DNA from: an uncultured Clostridia bacterium
GTDB lineage: Bacteria; Bacillota; Clostridia; TANB77; CAG-508
Reading direction: 5' to 3'
NCBI GenBank assembly: GCA_947426305.1
Contig: CANEDP010000012.1
Span: forward strand, 1-41,659
Length of the DNA stretch: 41,659 nucleotides
The notes under the pieces are model-generated. The model was not told the origin of the DNA, did not search any database, and saw only the letters and a program-made list of their open reading frames with translations. Below, one piece after another: positions 24,132 to 34,612 of this stretch. Both the position numbers and the translations under genes were made by a program. Each line of letters starts with the position of its first letter. Within the stretch, counting starts at the first letter, position 1.

Positions 24132-24767
24132 ATGAAAAAAGCAATCATAGGTAAAAAAGTTGGTATGACTCAAATCTTTGATGAAACAGGCGCTGTTATT
24201 CCAGTAACCGTAATTGAATGTGGACCATGTCCAGTTGTTCAAGTGAAAACGGTTGAAACAGATGGATATGATGCTGTCCAATTAGGTTTTGGCGAAGTAA
24301 AAGAATTGAAAGTAAACAAACCAAGCAAAGGACATTTCAGCAAAGCAAATGTAAAACCAACCAAACACTTAAGAGAATTTCGATTAGAAGATGTATCTGC
24401 TATTAAAGTAGGAGATGAAATTAAAGTCGATACGTTTACCCAAGGAGAGGCAGTTGATATTCAAGGTATCACAAAAGGAAAAGGTTTCCAAGGTGTTATC
24501 AAACGTCATGGACAATCAAGAGGACCAATGGGACATGGTTCTATGTATCATAGAAGACCAGGTTCAATGGGACCAACTTCAACACCAGGTAGAGTTTTCA
24601 AAGGTAAAAAATTACCAGGACATATGGGTGTTGATACAGTAACAATTCAAAACCTTGTTATTGTTCGAGTAGATACTGATAAAAATGCTATTTTAGTAAA
24701 GGGAAGTGTTCCTGGAAACAAAGGTAGTATCTTAAAAATAAATGATAGCGTAAAGCAAAGTAAATAG
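24132..24767 (+). CDS. rplC: 50S ribosomal protein L3
   Basis: L3 (211 residues) is an early assembly protein whose extension reaches the peptidyl transferase centre. [11 protein letters not shown] at the start and the loop [19 protein letters not shown] are characteristic. GTTAGGAGG precedes ATG 24132. The 196-base gap from rpsJ is long for this operon and holds RNA structure. Confidence 0.98.
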   Translation: MKKAIIGKKVGMTQIFDETGAVIPVTVIECGPCPVVQVKTVETDGYDAVQLGFGEVKELKVNKPSKGHFSKANVKPTKHLREFRLEDVSAIKVGDEIKVDTFTQGEAVDIQGITKGKGFQGVIKRHGQSRGPMGHGSMYHRRPGSMGPTSTPGRVFKGKKLPGHMGVDTVTIQNLVIVRVDTDKNAILVKGSVPGNKGSILKINDSVKQSK

Positions 24768-24787
24768 AAGGGAAGGAGGAAAATTAA

Positions 24788-25411
24788 ATGCCTAAAGTAG
24801 AAGTTTATAATGTAGAAGGTAAAAAGGTTAGCGATATTGATTTAAAAGAAGAAATCTTTGGAATCAAACCAAACGAAGGATTAGTACATGATGTATTAAT
24901 GAATTATTTAGCTAATCAAAGACAAGGAACGCAAAGTACCAAAACAAGAAGTGAAGTCAGAGGCGGTGGTAAAAAACCATGGAGACAAAAAGGTACAGGA
25001 CGTGCAAGACAAGGTTCAATACGTGCACCACAATGGATTAAAGGTGGTATTGCATTAGGACCAAAACCACGTTCTTATAAATATAAAGTAAATAAAAAAG
25101 AAAAGAAATTAGCGATAAAATCAATTTTAAGTTCAAAAGTGCTAGACCAAGATTTAGTAGTGGTTGACAAATTTGATTTGAAAGAAATCAAAACAAAACA
25201 AATGGCAAATGCGATGAAAAACTTAAAAATTGAAGATAAGGCTTTAATTATGTTAGCAACTGGAGATGAAAAAGTTCAAAAATCTGCTAGAAATTTAGAA
25301 GGAGTTAGAACAAGTTCAGTTAGCACAATTAATGTATTTGACTTACTAAAATATAAAAAATTAGTAGTAACAGTGGATACAGTAAAGAAATTAGAGGAGG
25401 TGTATGCTTAA
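24788..25411 (+). CDS. rplD: 50S ribosomal protein L4
   Basis: L4 (207 residues) has a globular part and a long loop lining the exit tunnel, seen here as [20 protein letters not shown]. It represses its own operon in several bacteria, which fits the long leader. A GGGAAGGAGG site precedes ATG 24788. Its last codons overlap the rplW start. Confidence 0.98.
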   Translation: MPKVEVYNVEGKKVSDIDLKEEIFGIKPNEGLVHDVLMNYLANQRQGTQSTKTRSEVRGGGKKPWRQKGTGRARQGSIRAPQWIKGGIALGPKPRSYKYKVNKKEKKLAIKSILSSKVLDQDLVVVDKFDLKEIKTKQMANAMKNLKIEDKALIMLATGDEKVQKSARNLEGVRTSSVSTINVFDLLKYKKLVVTVDTVKKLEEVYA

Positions 25412-25757
25412 GATGGTAGCAGAAGAAATTATTGTCAAACCAATTATTACTGAAAAAAGTAATATGGATATGCAAGAAGGAAAATACACTTTCAAAGTTG
25501 CGAAAAAAGCAACTAAAGTTGAAATTAGAAACGCTGTTGAAAAATTATTCAATGTGAAAGTTTTAAAAGTGAACACAATGACTGTCAAAGGAAAAGAAAA
25601 AAGAGTAGGCGTTCACAGAGGAATGACTTCTGATTGGAAAAAAGCGATTGTAACAATCGATACCAACGTTGGAGATATCAAATATCTTGGAAAAGGCGGA
25701 AAAGAAGTGAAAGTTTCTAAGAAATACAGCGATTCCATTGATGCATTTAATGCGTAA
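25404..25757 (+). CDS. rplW: 50S ribosomal protein L23
   Basis: L23 lies at the tunnel exit and docks trigger factor and [14 protein letters not shown] and the basic [12 protein letters not shown] loop are diagnostic. ATG 25404 overlaps the end of rplD by eight bases and lies three bases after GAGGAGG; ATG 25413 (MVAEEI) is twelve bases away and equally possible, giving 114 instead of 117 residues. Overlap suggests translational coupling to rplD. Confidence 0.96.
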   Translation: MLKMVAEEIIVKPIITEKSNMDMQEGKYTFKVAKKATKVEIRNAVEKLFNVKVLKVNTMTVKGKEKRVGVHRGMTSDWKKAIVTIDTNVGDIKYLGKGGKEVKVSKKYSDSIDAFNA

Positions 25758-25761
25758 TTGG

Positions 25762-25783
25762 GTAGGGACGAAGATGTTCCTAC
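25762..25783. repeat. Small palindromic unit between rplW and rplB
   Basis: GTAGGGAC-GAAGAT-GTTCCTAC (one G-U). It resembles the GGGCG...CGCCC hairpin after secY and GGGCATGGT...ACCGTGTCC after the DUF421 gene, suggesting a family of short extragenic palindromes. Confidence 0.4.
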
Positions 25784-25834
25784 GAATATCTAGAGAAAAC
25801 TAGGAAAATAAATGAAATAAAGGAGAAGAAGAAA

Positions 25835-26662
25835 ATGGGAATTAAACATTATAGACCATATACACCATCAAGAAGAAATATGACGACTTCAACCTTTGAA
25901 GAAGTTACGAAAAAAACACCAGAAAAATCTTTATTAGCTAAAAAGAAGAAAAATGCTGGTAGAAATTCTTATGGTAGAATCACAGTAAGACACCAAGGTG
26001 GTGGAAATAGACAAAAATATAGAATCATTGATTTTAAAAGAAAGAAAGATGATATGTTTGCAACAGTGGTTGGTATCGAATACGATCCAAATCGTAGTGC
26101 CAACATTGCATTAATCGAATATGAAGATGGAACGAAAAGTTATATCTTAGCACCAGCTAAATTAACCAATGGCGATAAAGTTATATCAGGTGAAAACGTT
26201 GATATTAAAGCAGGAAATGCGATGCCAATTTCGAACATTCCAGTTGGTACGATGATTCATAATATTGAATTAAATCCAGGTCAAGGTGGAAAATTAGTGC
26301 GTTCAGCAGGGCAAGAAGCGCAATTAATGGCAAAAGAAGGAGCTTATGCACACGTAAGACTTCCATCTGGAGAAATGAGATTGATTAGTGTTCGTTGTAG
26401 AGCAACTATTGGAACGATTGGAAATAGCGATCATGAAAATATTAAATTAGGTAAAGCTGGTAGAAAAAGACATATGGGTATAAAACCAACTGTCAGAGGT
26501 TCTGTTATGAACCCTAATGATCACCCTCATGGTGGTGGTGAAGGTAGAGCACCAGTTGGTAGACCAGGACCATTAACTCCTTGGGGTAAACCAGCAATGG
26601 GATATAAGACAAGAAATAAGAAAAAACAATCCAATAAGTTTATTGTGAAACGTCGTAAATAG
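25835..26662 (+). CDS. rplB: 50S ribosomal protein L2
   Basis: L2 (275 residues) is a core 23S-binding protein near the peptidyl transferase centre. It begins [15 protein letters not shown] and ends with the conserved [20 protein letters not shown] block, which includes the essential histidine. AAGGAG precedes ATG 25835. The rplW-rplB gap carries a small palindrome. Confidence 0.98.
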   Translation: MGIKHYRPYTPSRRNMTTSTFEEVTKKTPEKSLLAKKKKNAGRNSYGRITVRHQGGGNRQKYRIIDFKRKKDDMFATVVGIEYDPNRSANIALIEYEDGTKSYILAPAKLTNGDKVISGENVDIKAGNAMPISNIPVGTMIHNIELNPGQGGKLVRSAGQEAQLMAKEGAYAHVRLPSGEMRLISVRCRATIGTIGNSDHENIKLGKAGRKRHMGIKPTVRGSVMNPNDHPHGGGEGRAPVGRPGPLTPWGKPAMGYKTRNKKKQSNKFIVKRRK

Positions 26663-26683
26663 TTGAAAGGAGGAAAATAAATA

Positions 26684-26953
26684 ATGGCAAGAGATAAGAA
26701 ACCTTATATAGCACCTGAGCTATTAAAAAGAGTAGAAGCAATGAATGAATCTGGCAAAAAAGAAGTCATTAAAACATGGTCAAGAGCTTCTACCATATAT
26801 CCACAGATGATAGGTCATACAATTGCGGTTCATGATGGAAGAAAACACGTTCCTATCTATATTTCTGAAGAAATGATTGGACATAAATTAGGAGAATTTG
26901 CTCCAACGAGAACATTTAAAGGTCATTCAGGAGATAAGAAAACGCAAGGCTAA
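26684..26953 (+). CDS. rpsS: 30S ribosomal protein S19
   Basis: S19 (89 residues) sits in the head near the A-site finger. [19 protein letters not shown] and [18 protein letters not shown] are diagnostic. AAAGGAGG precedes ATG 26684, 21 bases after rplB. Confidence 0.98.
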   Translation: MARDKKPYIAPELLKRVEAMNESGKKEVIKTWSRASTIYPQMIGHTIAVHDGRKHVPIYISEEMIGHKLGEFAPTRTFKGHSGDKKTQG

Positions 26954-26989
26954 ATAAAAGAGAAAAATATTTTATAGGAGGTATAAGCC

Positions 26990-27361
26990 GTGGAAGAAAA
27001 AGCAATCGAAAATGATGTTGCCCAAGCAAAAGCGACGCTTAAGTATGCTAGAATTTCAAGTAGAAAAGTAAAAATTGTTGCTGATTTAATCAGAGGCAAA
27101 AAAGTGCAAGAAGCGTTAGCAATCGTAAAATTTGCACCAAAAGCATCAAGTGAGATAATTGAAAAATTGCTTAATTCAGCAATTGCAAATGCTGAAAATA
27201 ATCACTTTATGAACAGAAGCAACTTGGTAGTTAGCGAAATCTATGCAAATCAAGGGCCTACTTTAAAAAGAATTAGACCTGCTGCAAAAGGTTCTGCTGT
27301 AAGAATTAGAAAAAGAACGAGTCATATAACGATCGTACTTAGAGAAAAAGAAGAGAAATAA
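26990..27361 (+). CDS. rplV: 50S ribosomal protein L22
   Basis: L22 (123 residues) lines the exit tunnel with a hairpin loop. [17 protein letters not shown] and the end [20 protein letters not shown] are typical. It starts at GTG 26990, seven bases after TAGGAGG; no ATG is available nearby. It has about ten extra residues before the conserved core. Confidence 0.97.
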   Translation: MEEKAIENDVAQAKATLKYARISSRKVKIVADLIRGKKVQEALAIVKFAPKASSEIIEKLLNSAIANAENNHFMNRSNLVVSEIYANQGPTLKRIRPAAKGSAVRIRKRTSHITIVLREKEEK

Positions 27362-27390
27362 GGAAATAAAAGAAAGGAGATTACAAAAAC

Positions 27391-28053
27391 ATGGGACAAA
27401 AAGTTCACCCAAATGGGATAAGAGTTGGCGTAATTAGAGACTGGAGTTCAAAATGGTATGCTGATTCGAAAAATTTTAGTGACTACTTAGTAGAAGACCA
27501 TAAAATCCGTGAATATGTAAAGAAGAAATTATATATTAGCGGTATTTCAAAAATAGAGATCGAAAGAACCGCCAAATGTGTAAGAATCAATGTTTACACT
27601 GCAAAACCTGGTCTTGTAATAGGAAAAGGTGGAAATCTTTCTGATGCTCTAAAAAATGAATTAGAAAAAATGATTAACAAACAAGTTAATTTAAATATTG
27701 TGGAAGTGAAAAATATTGACACAGATGCACAACTTGTTGCAGAAAATATCGCAGGTCAATTGGAAAGAAGAATTTCTTTCAGAAGAGCCATGAAACAATG
27801 TATGCAAAAATCAATGAAAGCAGGTGCTTTAGGAATTAAATCTTCTGTATCTGGAAGATTAGGTGGAGCAGATATGGCAAGAACTGAATTTTATAAAGAA
27901 GGAACCATTCCACTACAAACTTTAAGAGCAGATATTGATTATGGATTTGCAGAAGCAGATACAACATATGGAAAAATAGGTGTAAAAGTTTGGATTTATA
28001 AAGGTGAAATACTTCCAGCAAAGAAAGAAGCACAAGAAGGAGGTAGAGACTAA
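27391..28053 (+). CDS. rpsC: 30S ribosomal protein S3
   Basis: S3 (220 residues) helps form the mRNA entry channel. It begins [18 protein letters not shown]; the KH domain loop reads GLVIGKGG and the C-terminal domain has [22 protein letters not shown] precedes ATG 27391. Its TAA overlaps the rplP ATG by one base. Confidence 0.98.
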   Translation: MGQKVHPNGIRVGVIRDWSSKWYADSKNFSDYLVEDHKIREYVKKKLYISGISKIEIERTAKCVRINVYTAKPGLVIGKGGNLSDALKNELEKMINKQVNLNIVEVKNIDTDAQLVAENIAGQLERRISFRRAMKQCMQKSMKAGALGIKSSVSGRLGGADMARTEFYKEGTIPLQTLRADIDYGFAEADTTYGKIGVKVWIYKGEILPAKKEAQEGGRD

Positions 28054-28487
28054 TGCCATTAATGCCTAAAAAAACAAAATTTAGAAAAATGCAAAAAGGT
28101 AGAAATAGAGGAAATGCAACAAGAGGAAATGTTGTCAATGAAGGACAATTCGGACTTCAAGCAACAACGGCTGGTTGGATTACTTCTAATCAAATCGAAG
28201 CTGCCAGAATTGCAATGACACGTTATATCAAAAGAGGTGGAAAAGTTTGGATTAAAGTATTTCCAGACAAACCAATTACTAGTAAACCAATCGGTACTCG
28301 TATGGGTAAAGGTAAAGGTGCTCCTGAATATTGGGTAGCAGTTGTAAAACCAGGTAGAGTTATGTTTGAACTTTCTGATGTTTCAGAAGATGTTGCAAGA
28401 GAGGCTCTAAGACTTGCAGGACATAAATTGCCTGTAAAAACAAAATTTGTAAAAAGAGAAGTAGGCGGTGATTTAGATGAAGAATAA
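28053..28487 (+). CDS. rplP: 50S ribosomal protein L16
   Basis: L16 (144 residues) contacts A-site tRNA and is a late assembly protein. [18 protein letters not shown] and the conserved [17 protein letters not shown] are visible. The TAATG overlap with rpsC and an AGGAGG inside the rpsC end indicate coupling. Its end overlaps rpmC by 11 bases. Confidence 0.98.
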   Translation: MPLMPKKTKFRKMQKGRNRGNATRGNVVNEGQFGLQATTAGWITSNQIEAARIAMTRYIKRGGKVWIKVFPDKPITSKPIGTRMGKGKGAPEYWVAVVKPGRVMFELSDVSEDVAREALRLAGHKLPVKTKFVKREVGGDLDEE

Positions 28488-28677
28488 GAAAATTAATGAA
28501 ATGTCTTCACCTGAGCTAGAAAAGGAGCTTAGCGAATTAAAATCGGAATTATTTAAATTACGTTTTAGTTTAGCAACAAATGGATTGGATAATCCAATGA
28601 GAATTAGAGAAGTTAGGCGTCAAATTGCCAGAGTAAAGACAATACTTAGAAAAAGAAAGTTAGAAGAGAATAAATAG
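28477..28677 (+). CDS. rpmC: 50S ribosomal protein L29
   Basis: L29 (66 residues) is a helical hairpin at the tunnel exit. The [20 protein letters not shown] segment and [16 protein letters not shown] end are typical. ATG 28477 lies inside the last codons of rplP, an 11-base overlap, so it is translated by coupling; the upstream AGGCGGTG is a modest site. Confidence 0.96.
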   Translation: MKNKKINEMSSPELEKELSELKSELFKLRFSLATNGLDNPMRIREVRRQIARVKTILRKRKLEENK

Positions 28678-28694
28678 AAAGGAGATAGACTTGT

Positions 28695-28958
28695 ATGGGA
28701 GAGAGAAATCTTCGTAAAATCATGATTGGCACTGTTGTTTCGGATAAAATGGATAAAACAATCGTAGTTGCTGTGGAAGACAGCGTGGCACATCCAATTT
28801 ATAAGAAAACGGTAAAAAGAACCTATAAATTAAAGGCTCATGATGAACAAAACGAGTGCAAAGTGGGCGACAAAGTAAAAGTGATGGAAACAAGACCATT
28901 ATCGAAAGATAAAAGATGGAGACTTGTAGAAATAGTAGAAAAAGCAATTGTAAAATAA
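28695..28958 (+). CDS. rpsQ: 30S ribosomal protein S17
   Basis: S17 (87 residues) is an OB-fold primary binder of the 16S 5' domain. [17 protein letters not shown] and the end [20 protein letters not shown] are diagnostic. GAAAGGAG precedes ATG 28695, 17 bases after rpmC. Confidence 0.97.
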   Translation: MGERNLRKIMIGTVVSDKMDKTIVVAVEDSVAHPIYKKTVKRTYKLKAHDEQNECKVGDKVKVMETRPLSKDKRWRLVEIVEKAIVK

Positions 28959-28997
28959 ACTTAAACTTGAAGAAAGAAAGAAGGAGGAACCTTAAAA

Positions 28998-29366
28998 ATG
29001 GTACAACAACAAACGATATTAAAAGTTGCTGATAACACTGGTGCAAAAGAAATTATGTGTATCAGATGTTTAGGTGGATCATATAGAAGATATGCTGAAA
29101 TAGGTGATGTAATAGTTGCTTCTGTTAAATCTGCTACACCAGGTGGCGTTGTTAAAAAAGGAGAAGTTGTTAAAGCAGTCGTTGTTAGAACAAAAAAAGG
29201 CGTAAGACGTCCAGATGGTTCTTATGTAAAATTCGATGAAAATGCTGCTGTTATCATTCGTGATGACGGAACTCCAAAAGGAACACGTATTTTTGGCCCA
29301 GTAGCAAGAGAGTTAAGAGATAAAAATTATTTGAAAATTTTATCTTTGGCTCCAGAAGTTTTATAA
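28998..29366 (+). CDS. rplN: 50S ribosomal protein L14
   Basis: L14 (122 residues) forms an intersubunit bridge. [18 protein letters not shown] near the start and [13 protein letters not shown] near the end are the family signatures. GAAGGAGG precedes ATG 28998. Confidence 0.98.
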   Translation: MVQQQTILKVADNTGAKEIMCIRCLGGSYRRYAEIGDVIVASVKSATPGGVVKKGEVVKAVVVRTKKGVRRPDGSYVKFDENAAVIIRDDGTPKGTRIFGPVARELRDKNYLKILSLAPEVL

Positions 29367-29414
29367 AAATAATACAAAATTCGAAAATTTAAAAAAGAAT
29401 TTGAGGTGAAGAAA

Positions 29415-29723
29415 TTGAAAATCAAAAAAGGTGATAATGTCAAAGTTTTATCAGGAAATGACAAAGATAAAACAGGCGAAGTAATGGAAGTAATTCCTAA
29501 GAAAAATAAAGTCATCGTAAAAGGTGTTAATGTTAGAAAAAAACACGTTAAACCAAGAAAACAAGGTGATGAAGGTGGAATTGTATCAAGCGAATGTCCA
29601 ATCGATAGTAGCAAAGTAAATGTAGTATGTTCAAAATGCGGAAAAGCAACCAAGGTTGGATTGAGCGAGGAAAAAGGCGAAAAGATACGTGTTTGTAAAA
29701 AATGCGGAGCGAAATTAAAATAG
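29415..29723 (+). CDS. rplX: 50S ribosomal protein L24
   Basis: L24 (102 residues) starts large-subunit assembly. The KOW motif reads [18 protein letters not shown]. Two CxxC pairs near the end (CSKCGK and CKKCGA) suggest a zinc site. I place the start at TTG 29415, eight bases after GAGG and matching the usual protein start; GTG 29406 is an alternative but overlaps that GAGG. Confidence 0.95.
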   Translation: MKIKKGDNVKVLSGNDKDKTGEVMEVIPKKNKVIVKGVNVRKKHVKPRKQGDEGGIVSSECPIDSSKVNVVCSKCGKATKVGLSEEKGEKIRVCKKCGAKLK

Positions 29724-29749
29724 TAAGTAGAAAGGAGGAATTTTATCAA

Positions 29750-30289
29750 ATGGAAGTACTTAAAGAACAATATGTAAAAGAAGTAGTACCGCTATTAATG
29801 AAAAAATTTAATTATACATCTATCATGGAAGTTCCAAAGTTAGAAAAAATAGTAATTAATATTGGATTGGGTGAAACAAAGGATAATCCAAAAGCTTTAG
29901 ATAACGCAGTTAATGATTTAACACAAATCACAGGTCAAAAACCAGTTATCACAAAAGCAAAAAAATCAATTGCTGCTTTTAAATTAAGAGAGGGAGCAAA
30001 AATTGGATGCAAAGTAACATTAAGAGCAGGAAGAATGTATGATTTTGCACAAAAATTGTTTAATGTTGCTCTACCAAGAGTAAGAGATTTTAGAGGAGTA
30101 TCTGCTCATGCATTTGATGGTAGAGGAAATTATTCAATGGGAATTAAAGAACAATTAATTTTCCCAGAAATCGAGTATGATAAAATCGACAAAGTAAGAG
30201 GTATGGATATTATATTTGTAACAACTGCTAAAACAGATGAAGAAGCAAAAGAATTGCTATCTTTACTGGGAATGCCATTCCGAAACTAA
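29750..30289 (+). CDS. rplE: 50S ribosomal protein L5
   Basis: L5 (179 residues) binds 5S r[37 protein letters not shown] and the [13 protein letters not shown] segment are diagnostic. ATG 29750 follows AAAGGAGG (29731-29738) at a rather long 11 bases, but it gives the standard length; the open frame upstream overlaps rplX and lacks a site. Confidence 0.97.
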   Translation: MEVLKEQYVKEVVPLLMKKFNYTSIMEVPKLEKIVINIGLGETKDNPKALDNAVNDLTQITGQKPVITKAKKSIAAFKLREGAKIGCKVTLRAGRMYDFAQKLFNVALPRVRDFRGVSAHAFDGRGNYSMGIKEQLIFPEIEYDKIDKVRGMDIIFVTTAKTDEEAKELLSLLGMPFRN

Positions 30290-30306
30290 AAAGAAAGGAG
30301 AAAACG

Positions 30307-30492
30307 ATGGCTAAAAAATCATTAAAAGTGAAATGTGCCAGAGAGCAAAAATATAAAACAAGAGAATATAATCGTTGCAAAATTTGTGGAAGACCACATG
30401 CCTATATCAGAAAATTTGGAATTTGCCGTATTTGTTTCAGAGAATTGGCTCATAAGGGAGAAATTCCTGGTGTAAAGAAAGCAAGTTGGTAA
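30307..30492 (+). CDS. rpsN: 30S ribosomal protein S14, zinc type
   Basis: S14 of the short zinc-binding form (61 residues) in the small-subunit head. Four cysteines, CKICGR and CRICFRE, make the zinc site; the end [11 protein letters not shown] is invariant. AAAGGAG precedes ATG 30307. The zinc form in the main operon is typical of Bacillota. Confidence 0.98.
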   Translation: MAKKSLKVKCAREQKYKTREYNRCKICGRPHAYIRKFGICRICFRELAHKGEIPGVKKASW

Positions 30493-30529
30493 ATCAAAAC
30501 TAGAAGTTAGAAAAAGGAGGGAAAAATAA

Positions 30530-30928
30530 GTGAATATAACGGATCCAATTGCAGATATGTTAACAAGAATCAGAAATGCGAATACAAATAAATTCAAAAC
30601 AGTGGATATTCCTGCTTCAAAAATGAAAAAAGCAATTGCAGAAAATTTGCTAGAAGAAGGATATATCAAATCGTTTGAAGAAATCGAAGATGGAATTCAA
30701 GGAATTTTAAGAATCACATTAAAATATGACGAAAAAGGAAATCGAGTAATTGATGGTTTAAAAAGAATTAGTAAACCAGGTTTAAGAATCTATGCCTCAA
30801 AAGACGAATTACCTAAAGTTTTAAACGGTTTAGGAATCGCATTGATTTCAACATCCAAAGGAATTATGACAGATAAAAAAGCCCGTGAACTAGGAATCGG
30901 CGGCGAGGTACTAGCATATATCTGGTAA
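30530..30928 (+). CDS. rpsH: 30S ribosomal protein S8
   Basis: S8 (132 residues) binds the 16S central domain and represses the spc operon in E. coli. [16 protein letters not shown] at the start and [20 protein letters not shown] at the end are diagnostic. It starts at GTG 30530, nine bases after AAAGGAGG. Confidence 0.97.
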   Translation: MNITDPIADMLTRIRNANTNKFKTVDIPASKMKKAIAENLLEEGYIKSFEEIEDGIQGILRITLKYDEKGNRVIDGLKRISKPGLRIYASKDELPKVLNGLGIALISTSKGIMTDKKARELGIGGEVLAYIW

Positions 30929-31025
30929 CTCGACAATATTACAACTAAAATCAATAAAAAATAATTAATTCTGAAAATTCTTATAAATTTTATAAGAAAC
31001 AATTTAAGAAAGGAGAAATAATAAA

Positions 31026-31565
31026 ATGTCAAGAATAGGAAATAAGCCAATTACTGTGCCAGACAATGTTGAAGTAAAAATCGACGGTCAAAAAGTTACA
31101 GTAAAAGGTCCAAAAGGAACATTAGAAAGAGAAATTCATGAAAACATGAAAGTAACTTTAGAAGACAAAGTCTTAAAAGTTACAAGACCAGATGATGAAC
31201 CTGCAAACAGAAGTTTACATGGTTTAACAAGAACTTTAATCAACAACATGATTGAAGGAACCGTAAATGGTTTTGAAAAGAAATTAGAAATCAATGGTGT
31301 TGGATACAGAGCCCAAAAACAAGGAAATAAATTAGTGATGAACTTAGGATACTCTCATCAAGTAGAAATGGAAGCACCAGAAGGAATTACTTTTGATGTA
31401 CCAAATCAAAATGAAGTAATCGTAAAAGGAATTGACAAAGAATTAGTTGGTCAAGTAGCCGCTAATGTTAGAACTAAAAGATTACCAGAAGTTTATCGTG
31501 GTAAAGGTATTAAGTATGATTATGAAGTTATTAGACGTAAAGAAGGTAAAGCTGGTAAAAAGTAA
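31026..31565 (+). CDS. rplF: 50S ribosomal protein L6
   Basis: L6 (179 residues) lies at the factor-binding side of the large subunit. [14 protein letters not shown] at the start and [22 protein letters not shown] at the end are typical. GAAAGGAG precedes ATG 31026. The 97-base gap from rpsH is AT-rich; after rplF lies a repeated intergenic element. Confidence 0.98.
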   Translation: MSRIGNKPITVPDNVEVKIDGQKVTVKGPKGTLEREIHENMKVTLEDKVLKVTRPDDEPANRSLHGLTRTLINNMIEGTVNGFEKKLEINGVGYRAQKQGNKLVMNLGYSHQVEMEAPEGITFDVPNQNEVIVKGIDKELVGQVAANVRTKRLPEVYRGKGIKYDYEVIRRKEGKAGKK

Positions 31566-31730
31566 GCCGTTCGCGAGGAACGAGCGTTACGGATTACTTT
31601 GTTAACGTAGCGTAAGCAAAGTTAACTTCCTTAGAAAAGACCCCTTCTGCCAAGCACGAATTTTACAAAAACTACGTAAGGAAGTTAGCAAACTTAGAAA
31701 AACCTACTATGCCAAAAAAAGAAAGGAGAA
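31561..31730 (+). repeat. Intergenic element R1 between rplF and rplR
   Basis: From the rplF stop the sequence reads AGTAAGCCGTTCGCGA, then GCGTTACGGATT, then TAACTTCCTTAGAAAA, all nearly identical to blocks after infA (36845). CGTTC-GCGAG-GAACG and GTTAAC...GTTAAC can pair. A second CTTAGAAAA with CCTACTATGCC follows at about 31692. The function is unknown; transcription must cross it to reach rplR. Confidence 0.6.
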
Positions 31731-31734
31731 AAAA

Positions 31735-32094
31735 ATGATTACGAAAATCAATAGAAAAGAAGAACGTCAAAGAAGACATAAAAGAGTTCGTACCAAAATC
31801 AGTGGAACAACTGAAATTCCAAGATTAGCAGTTTGCAGAACCAATCAAAATATCATTGCTCAAATTATTGATGACGTAAAAGGCGAAACATTAGTTTACG
31901 TATCAACAATGGATAAAGATATTAAAACGAAAAAAGCCAATAAAGAAGCAGCCAAAGAAGTTGGAACAGCTATTGCTAAAAAAGCAGTAGATAAAAAAAT
32001 TAAAAACGTCGTTTTTGATAGAGGTGGATTTATTTATCATGGTGTTGTAAAAGAATTAGCAGATGCAGCACGTGAAGCAGGTTTAGAATTTTAG
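31735..32094 (+). CDS. rplR: 50S ribosomal protein L18
   Basis: L18 (119 residues) binds 5S r[23 protein letters not shown], the typical [20 protein letters not shown] and the end REAGLEF are diagnostic. GAAAGGAG precedes ATG 31735. A 169-base structured gap separates it from rplF. Confidence 0.98.
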   Translation: MITKINRKEERQRRHKRVRTKISGTTEIPRLAVCRTNQNIIAQIIDDVKGETLVYVSTMDKDIKTKKANKEAAKEVGTAIAKKAVDKKIKNVVFDRGGFIYHGVVKELADAAREAGLEF

Positions 32095-32115
32095 GAGAAA
32101 GGAGAAATAAAAAAC

Positions 32116-32610
32116 ATGGAAGAAGAAAAAGTAAGCCAAGAATTAAAAGAAAAAGTTGTAGCCATTAACAGAGTTGCAAAAGTTGTTAAAGGTGGTAGAA
32201 CTTTTCGATTTAGTGCAGTTGTTGTTGTTGGAGATGAACAAGGACACATTGGTGTTGGAAATGGTAAAGCAGCAGAAGTTCCAGATGCCATCAAAAAAGC
32301 AATCGAAGAAGCAAAGAAAAATTTAATTACAGTTCCAATTGTTGGAACCACCATTCCTCATGAATATATTGGAACATTTGGTAGTGCTAGAGTTATGTTG
32401 AAACCAGGAACAGAAGGTTCTGGTATCATTGCAGGTGGTAGTGTAAGACCTGTATTAGAACTTGCAGGTTACAAAGACATTAATTCAAAAGTTTTAGGAA
32501 CCACAAACCCAAGAAATGTTGTTTTTGCTACACTTGATGCATTAAAAAATATGCAAACCGTAGAAGCAGTAGCGAAGAAAAGAGGAAAGAAAGTTTCTGA
32601 AATTTTGTAA
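32116..32610 (+). CDS. rpsE: 30S ribosomal protein S5
   Basis: S5 (164 residues) is part of the mRNA entry site and affects decoding accuracy. [40 protein letters not shown] and [18 protein letters not shown] are diagnostic. GAAAGGAG precedes ATG 32116. In most Bacillota rpmD follows directly; here it is absent. Confidence 0.98.
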   Translation: MEEEKVSQELKEKVVAINRVAKVVKGGRTFRFSAVVVVGDEQGHIGVGNGKAAEVPDAIKKAIEEAKKNLITVPIVGTTIPHEYIGTFGSARVMLKPGTEGSGIIAGGSVRPVLELAGYKDINSKVLGTTNPRNVVFATLDALKNMQTVEAVAKKRGKKVSEIL

Positions 32611-32627
32611 AACATACTAAAATATAA

Positions 32628-32680
32628 GGGTTGCATAGTATGTAACCCAAAGATGACTTTCGGTTGTATACGATACAACC
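32628..32680 (+). promoter_or_regulatory. Tandem hairpins in the rpsE-rplO gap (rpmD missing)
   Basis: GGGTTGCAT (32628-32636) pairs with ATGTAACCC (32640-32648), and GGTTGTAT (32662-32669) with ATACAACC (32673-32680). AAGGGTTG can instead pair with the distal CAACCCTT, so two exclusive folds exist. The place is where rpmD (L30) normally lies; no L30 frame is present. Confidence 0.5.
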
Positions 32681-32745
32681 CTTGTAAAAAGTATTGAAAA
32701 AATTTATAAGATAAGATAAAATCAATTTATAAGGAGGTGCAAAAC

Positions 32746-33180
32746 ATGGAATTAGGAAATTTACATCCAAATGTTAAAACAAAAACGAAAAAAAGAGTTG
32801 GACGCGGAATCGCTTCTGGACTAGGAAAAACATCTGGTAGAGGACAAAAAGGACAAAAAGCAAGATCTGGTGGTGGCGTAAGAAGAGGTTTCGAAGGTGG
32901 TCAAACACCATTATATAGAAGATTACCAAAAAGAGGATTTAATAATTTCAACGCAAAAACTTACACAGAAGTAACATTAACGATGCTTAACAAATCAACA
33001 GCAAGTGAAGTAAATGCTGAAACTTTATTAAAAGATGGAATCATTGGTAAAGTAAATGATGGAATCGTTATTTTAGCAACTGGAAAATTAGATAAAAAAT
33101 TAACAGTAAAAGCAACAAGATTTACAAAAGCGGCACAAGAAAAAATAGAAGCTGCAGGCGGAAAGTGTGAGGTGGTTTAA
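32746..33180 (+). CDS. rplO: 50S ribosomal protein L15
   Basis: L15 (144 residues) is a late-assembly 23S binder. [40 protein letters not shown] and a final GGKCEVV are diagnostic. ATG 32746 is eight bases after AAGGAGG; the GTG at 32737 overlaps that site. It is coupled to secY two bases downstream. Confidence 0.97.
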   Translation: MELGNLHPNVKTKTKKRVGRGIASGLGKTSGRGQKGQKARSGGGVRRGFEGGQTPLYRRLPKRGFNNFNAKTYTEVTLTMLNKSTASEVNAETLLKDGIIGKVNDGIVILATGKLDKKLTVKATRFTKAAQEKIEAAGGKCEVV

Positions 33181-33181
33181 G

Positions 33182-34507
33182 GTGTTTAAAACAATAAAAA
33201 ATGCTTTTAAAACTGCTGATGTCCGCAAAAGATTGTTATATACTTTATTATTAATCGTTTTATTTCGATTAGGTTGTTATATAACAGTTCCAGGCGTGGA
33301 TACATTTGCTTTAGCAGAAACCATGAATTCATCAACTATGTCACTAACCAGTCTGATTGATACCATTTCAGGAGGAGCCTTCTCAAACTTGTCAATTTTT
33401 GCGATGTCAATTACGCCATACATTACAGCATCAATCGTTATCCAATTATTGGGAATGATTATTCCTTCTTTAGAAAAACTAATGAAGGAAGGTGGAGAGA
33501 CTTCTCGTGCCAAGGTCAATAAATATACAAAATTAACAGCAATTGTATTGGCTTTAGTAGAAGCGTTAGGAATTTATATTTCTTATCGTTCCTCTGGTAT
33601 TTTTAAAGATACAGGATTTTTAACAGGTGCTGTTATCGTGATATCTTTGATAACAGGTACATCGATTTTAATGTGGCTTGGTGAACAAATTACCAACAAA
33701 GGTGTGGGAAATGGTATTTCCATGATTATTTTCATTGGTATTATTTCAGGTTTGCCAAGAGGATTAGTGACTTTATGGAATTTAATTGTAACAGAAGGTG
33801 CAGTTAACACAGTCGGAATTATTACGGCTTTACTAATTATTGTTGGAGCAATTATTTTAATTGCAGGTGTTATTTTCGTGCAACAAGCCGAAAGAAAAAT
33901 ACCAGTGCAATATGCCAAAAAAGTGGTTGGAAGAAAAATGTATGGTGGACAAAATACACATATTCCACTAAAACTTGCCATGGCAGGTGTTATGCCAATT
34001 ATTTTTGCAAGTAGTTTTATGACTTTCCCAGCTATGATTATCCAAATTTTTGCGAGCGACAAAATTGGTGGAGCAGGATTTTTAGCAGGATTGTATAAAT
34101 TTTCGATTGCCACATCATCTTCTAATGTTGGCTGGGGTTATTCGCTTGCAAATGCCATTGTGTATTTCTTGTTGATTGTTGGATTTACCTTTTTCTATAC
34201 GTATGCGACATTCAATCCAGACGAAGTGGCAACCAACATCAAGCAAAATGGTGGATTTATTCCTGGCATTCGTGCTGGAAAGCCAACAGCAGATTATTTA
34301 AAAAGCACATTAAATAAATTAACTTGCTTTGGAGCAGTATTTTTAAGTATTATTGCAATTTTGCCAATGCTACTTAGATTTTCAAATTTGAACTTGTCTT
34401 TTGGTGGAACATCTATTTTGATTATTGTTGGAGTTGCTTTAGAGACCGTACAACAATTAGAATCATTATTAGTAATGAGACATTACAAGGGATTTCTTGA
34501 AAAATAA
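33182..34507 (+). CDS. secY: Protein translocase subunit SecY
   Basis: SecY is the ten-span channel of the Sec translocon. The start at GTG 33182 gives MFKTIKNAFKTADVRKRLLY, the canonical N-terminus, six bases after GAGGTGG; the longer frame from 33167 overlaps rplO. VPGVDTFAL, the plug-region GGAFSNLSIFAMSITPYI and the cytoplasmic loop QQAERKIPVQYAKKVVGRK are visible. 441 residues. It starts one base after the rplO stop, so translation is coupled. Confidence 0.97.
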   Translation: MFKTIKNAFKTADVRKRLLYTLLLIVLFRLGCYITVPGVDTFALAETMNSSTMSLTSLIDTISGGAFSNLSIFAMSITPYITASIVIQLLGMIIPSLEKLMKEGGETSRAKVNKYTKLTAIVLALVEALGIYISYRSSGIFKDTGFLTGAVIVISLITGTSILMWLGEQITNKGVGNGISMIIFIGIISGLPRGLVTLWNLIVTEGAVNTVGIITALLIIVGAIILIAGVIFVQQAERKIPVQYAKKVVGRKMYGGQNTHIPLKLAMAGVMPIIFASSFMTFPAMIIQIFASDKIGGAGFLAGLYKFSIATSSSNVGWGYSLANAIVYFLLIVGFTFFYTYATFNPDEVATNIKQNGGFIPGIRAGKPTADYLKSTLNKLTCFGAVFLSIIAILPMLLRFSNLNLSFGGTSILIIVGVALETVQQLESLLVMRHYKGFLEK

Positions 34508-34545
34508 ATAGGAATCGTGTGGGCGGCAGAAAGTCGCCCCTGCGG

Positions 34546-34600
34546 TTTAAATTTATAAATAAGATTGGTTGATAAAATTGGTTTTATTTATAAATTTAAA
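34546..34600 (+). promoter_or_regulatory. 17-bp inverted repeat abutting the adk ribosome-binding site
   Basis: 34546-34562 and 34584-34600 are perfect inverted repeats with a 21-base loop. The right arm ends at the base before GGAGG (34601-34605), so the fold would partly block adk translation. Upstream, GGGCG (34521-34525) and CGCCC (34535-34539) form a separate hairpin after secY. Confidence 0.6.
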
Positions 34601-34612
34601 GGAGGTAAAATT

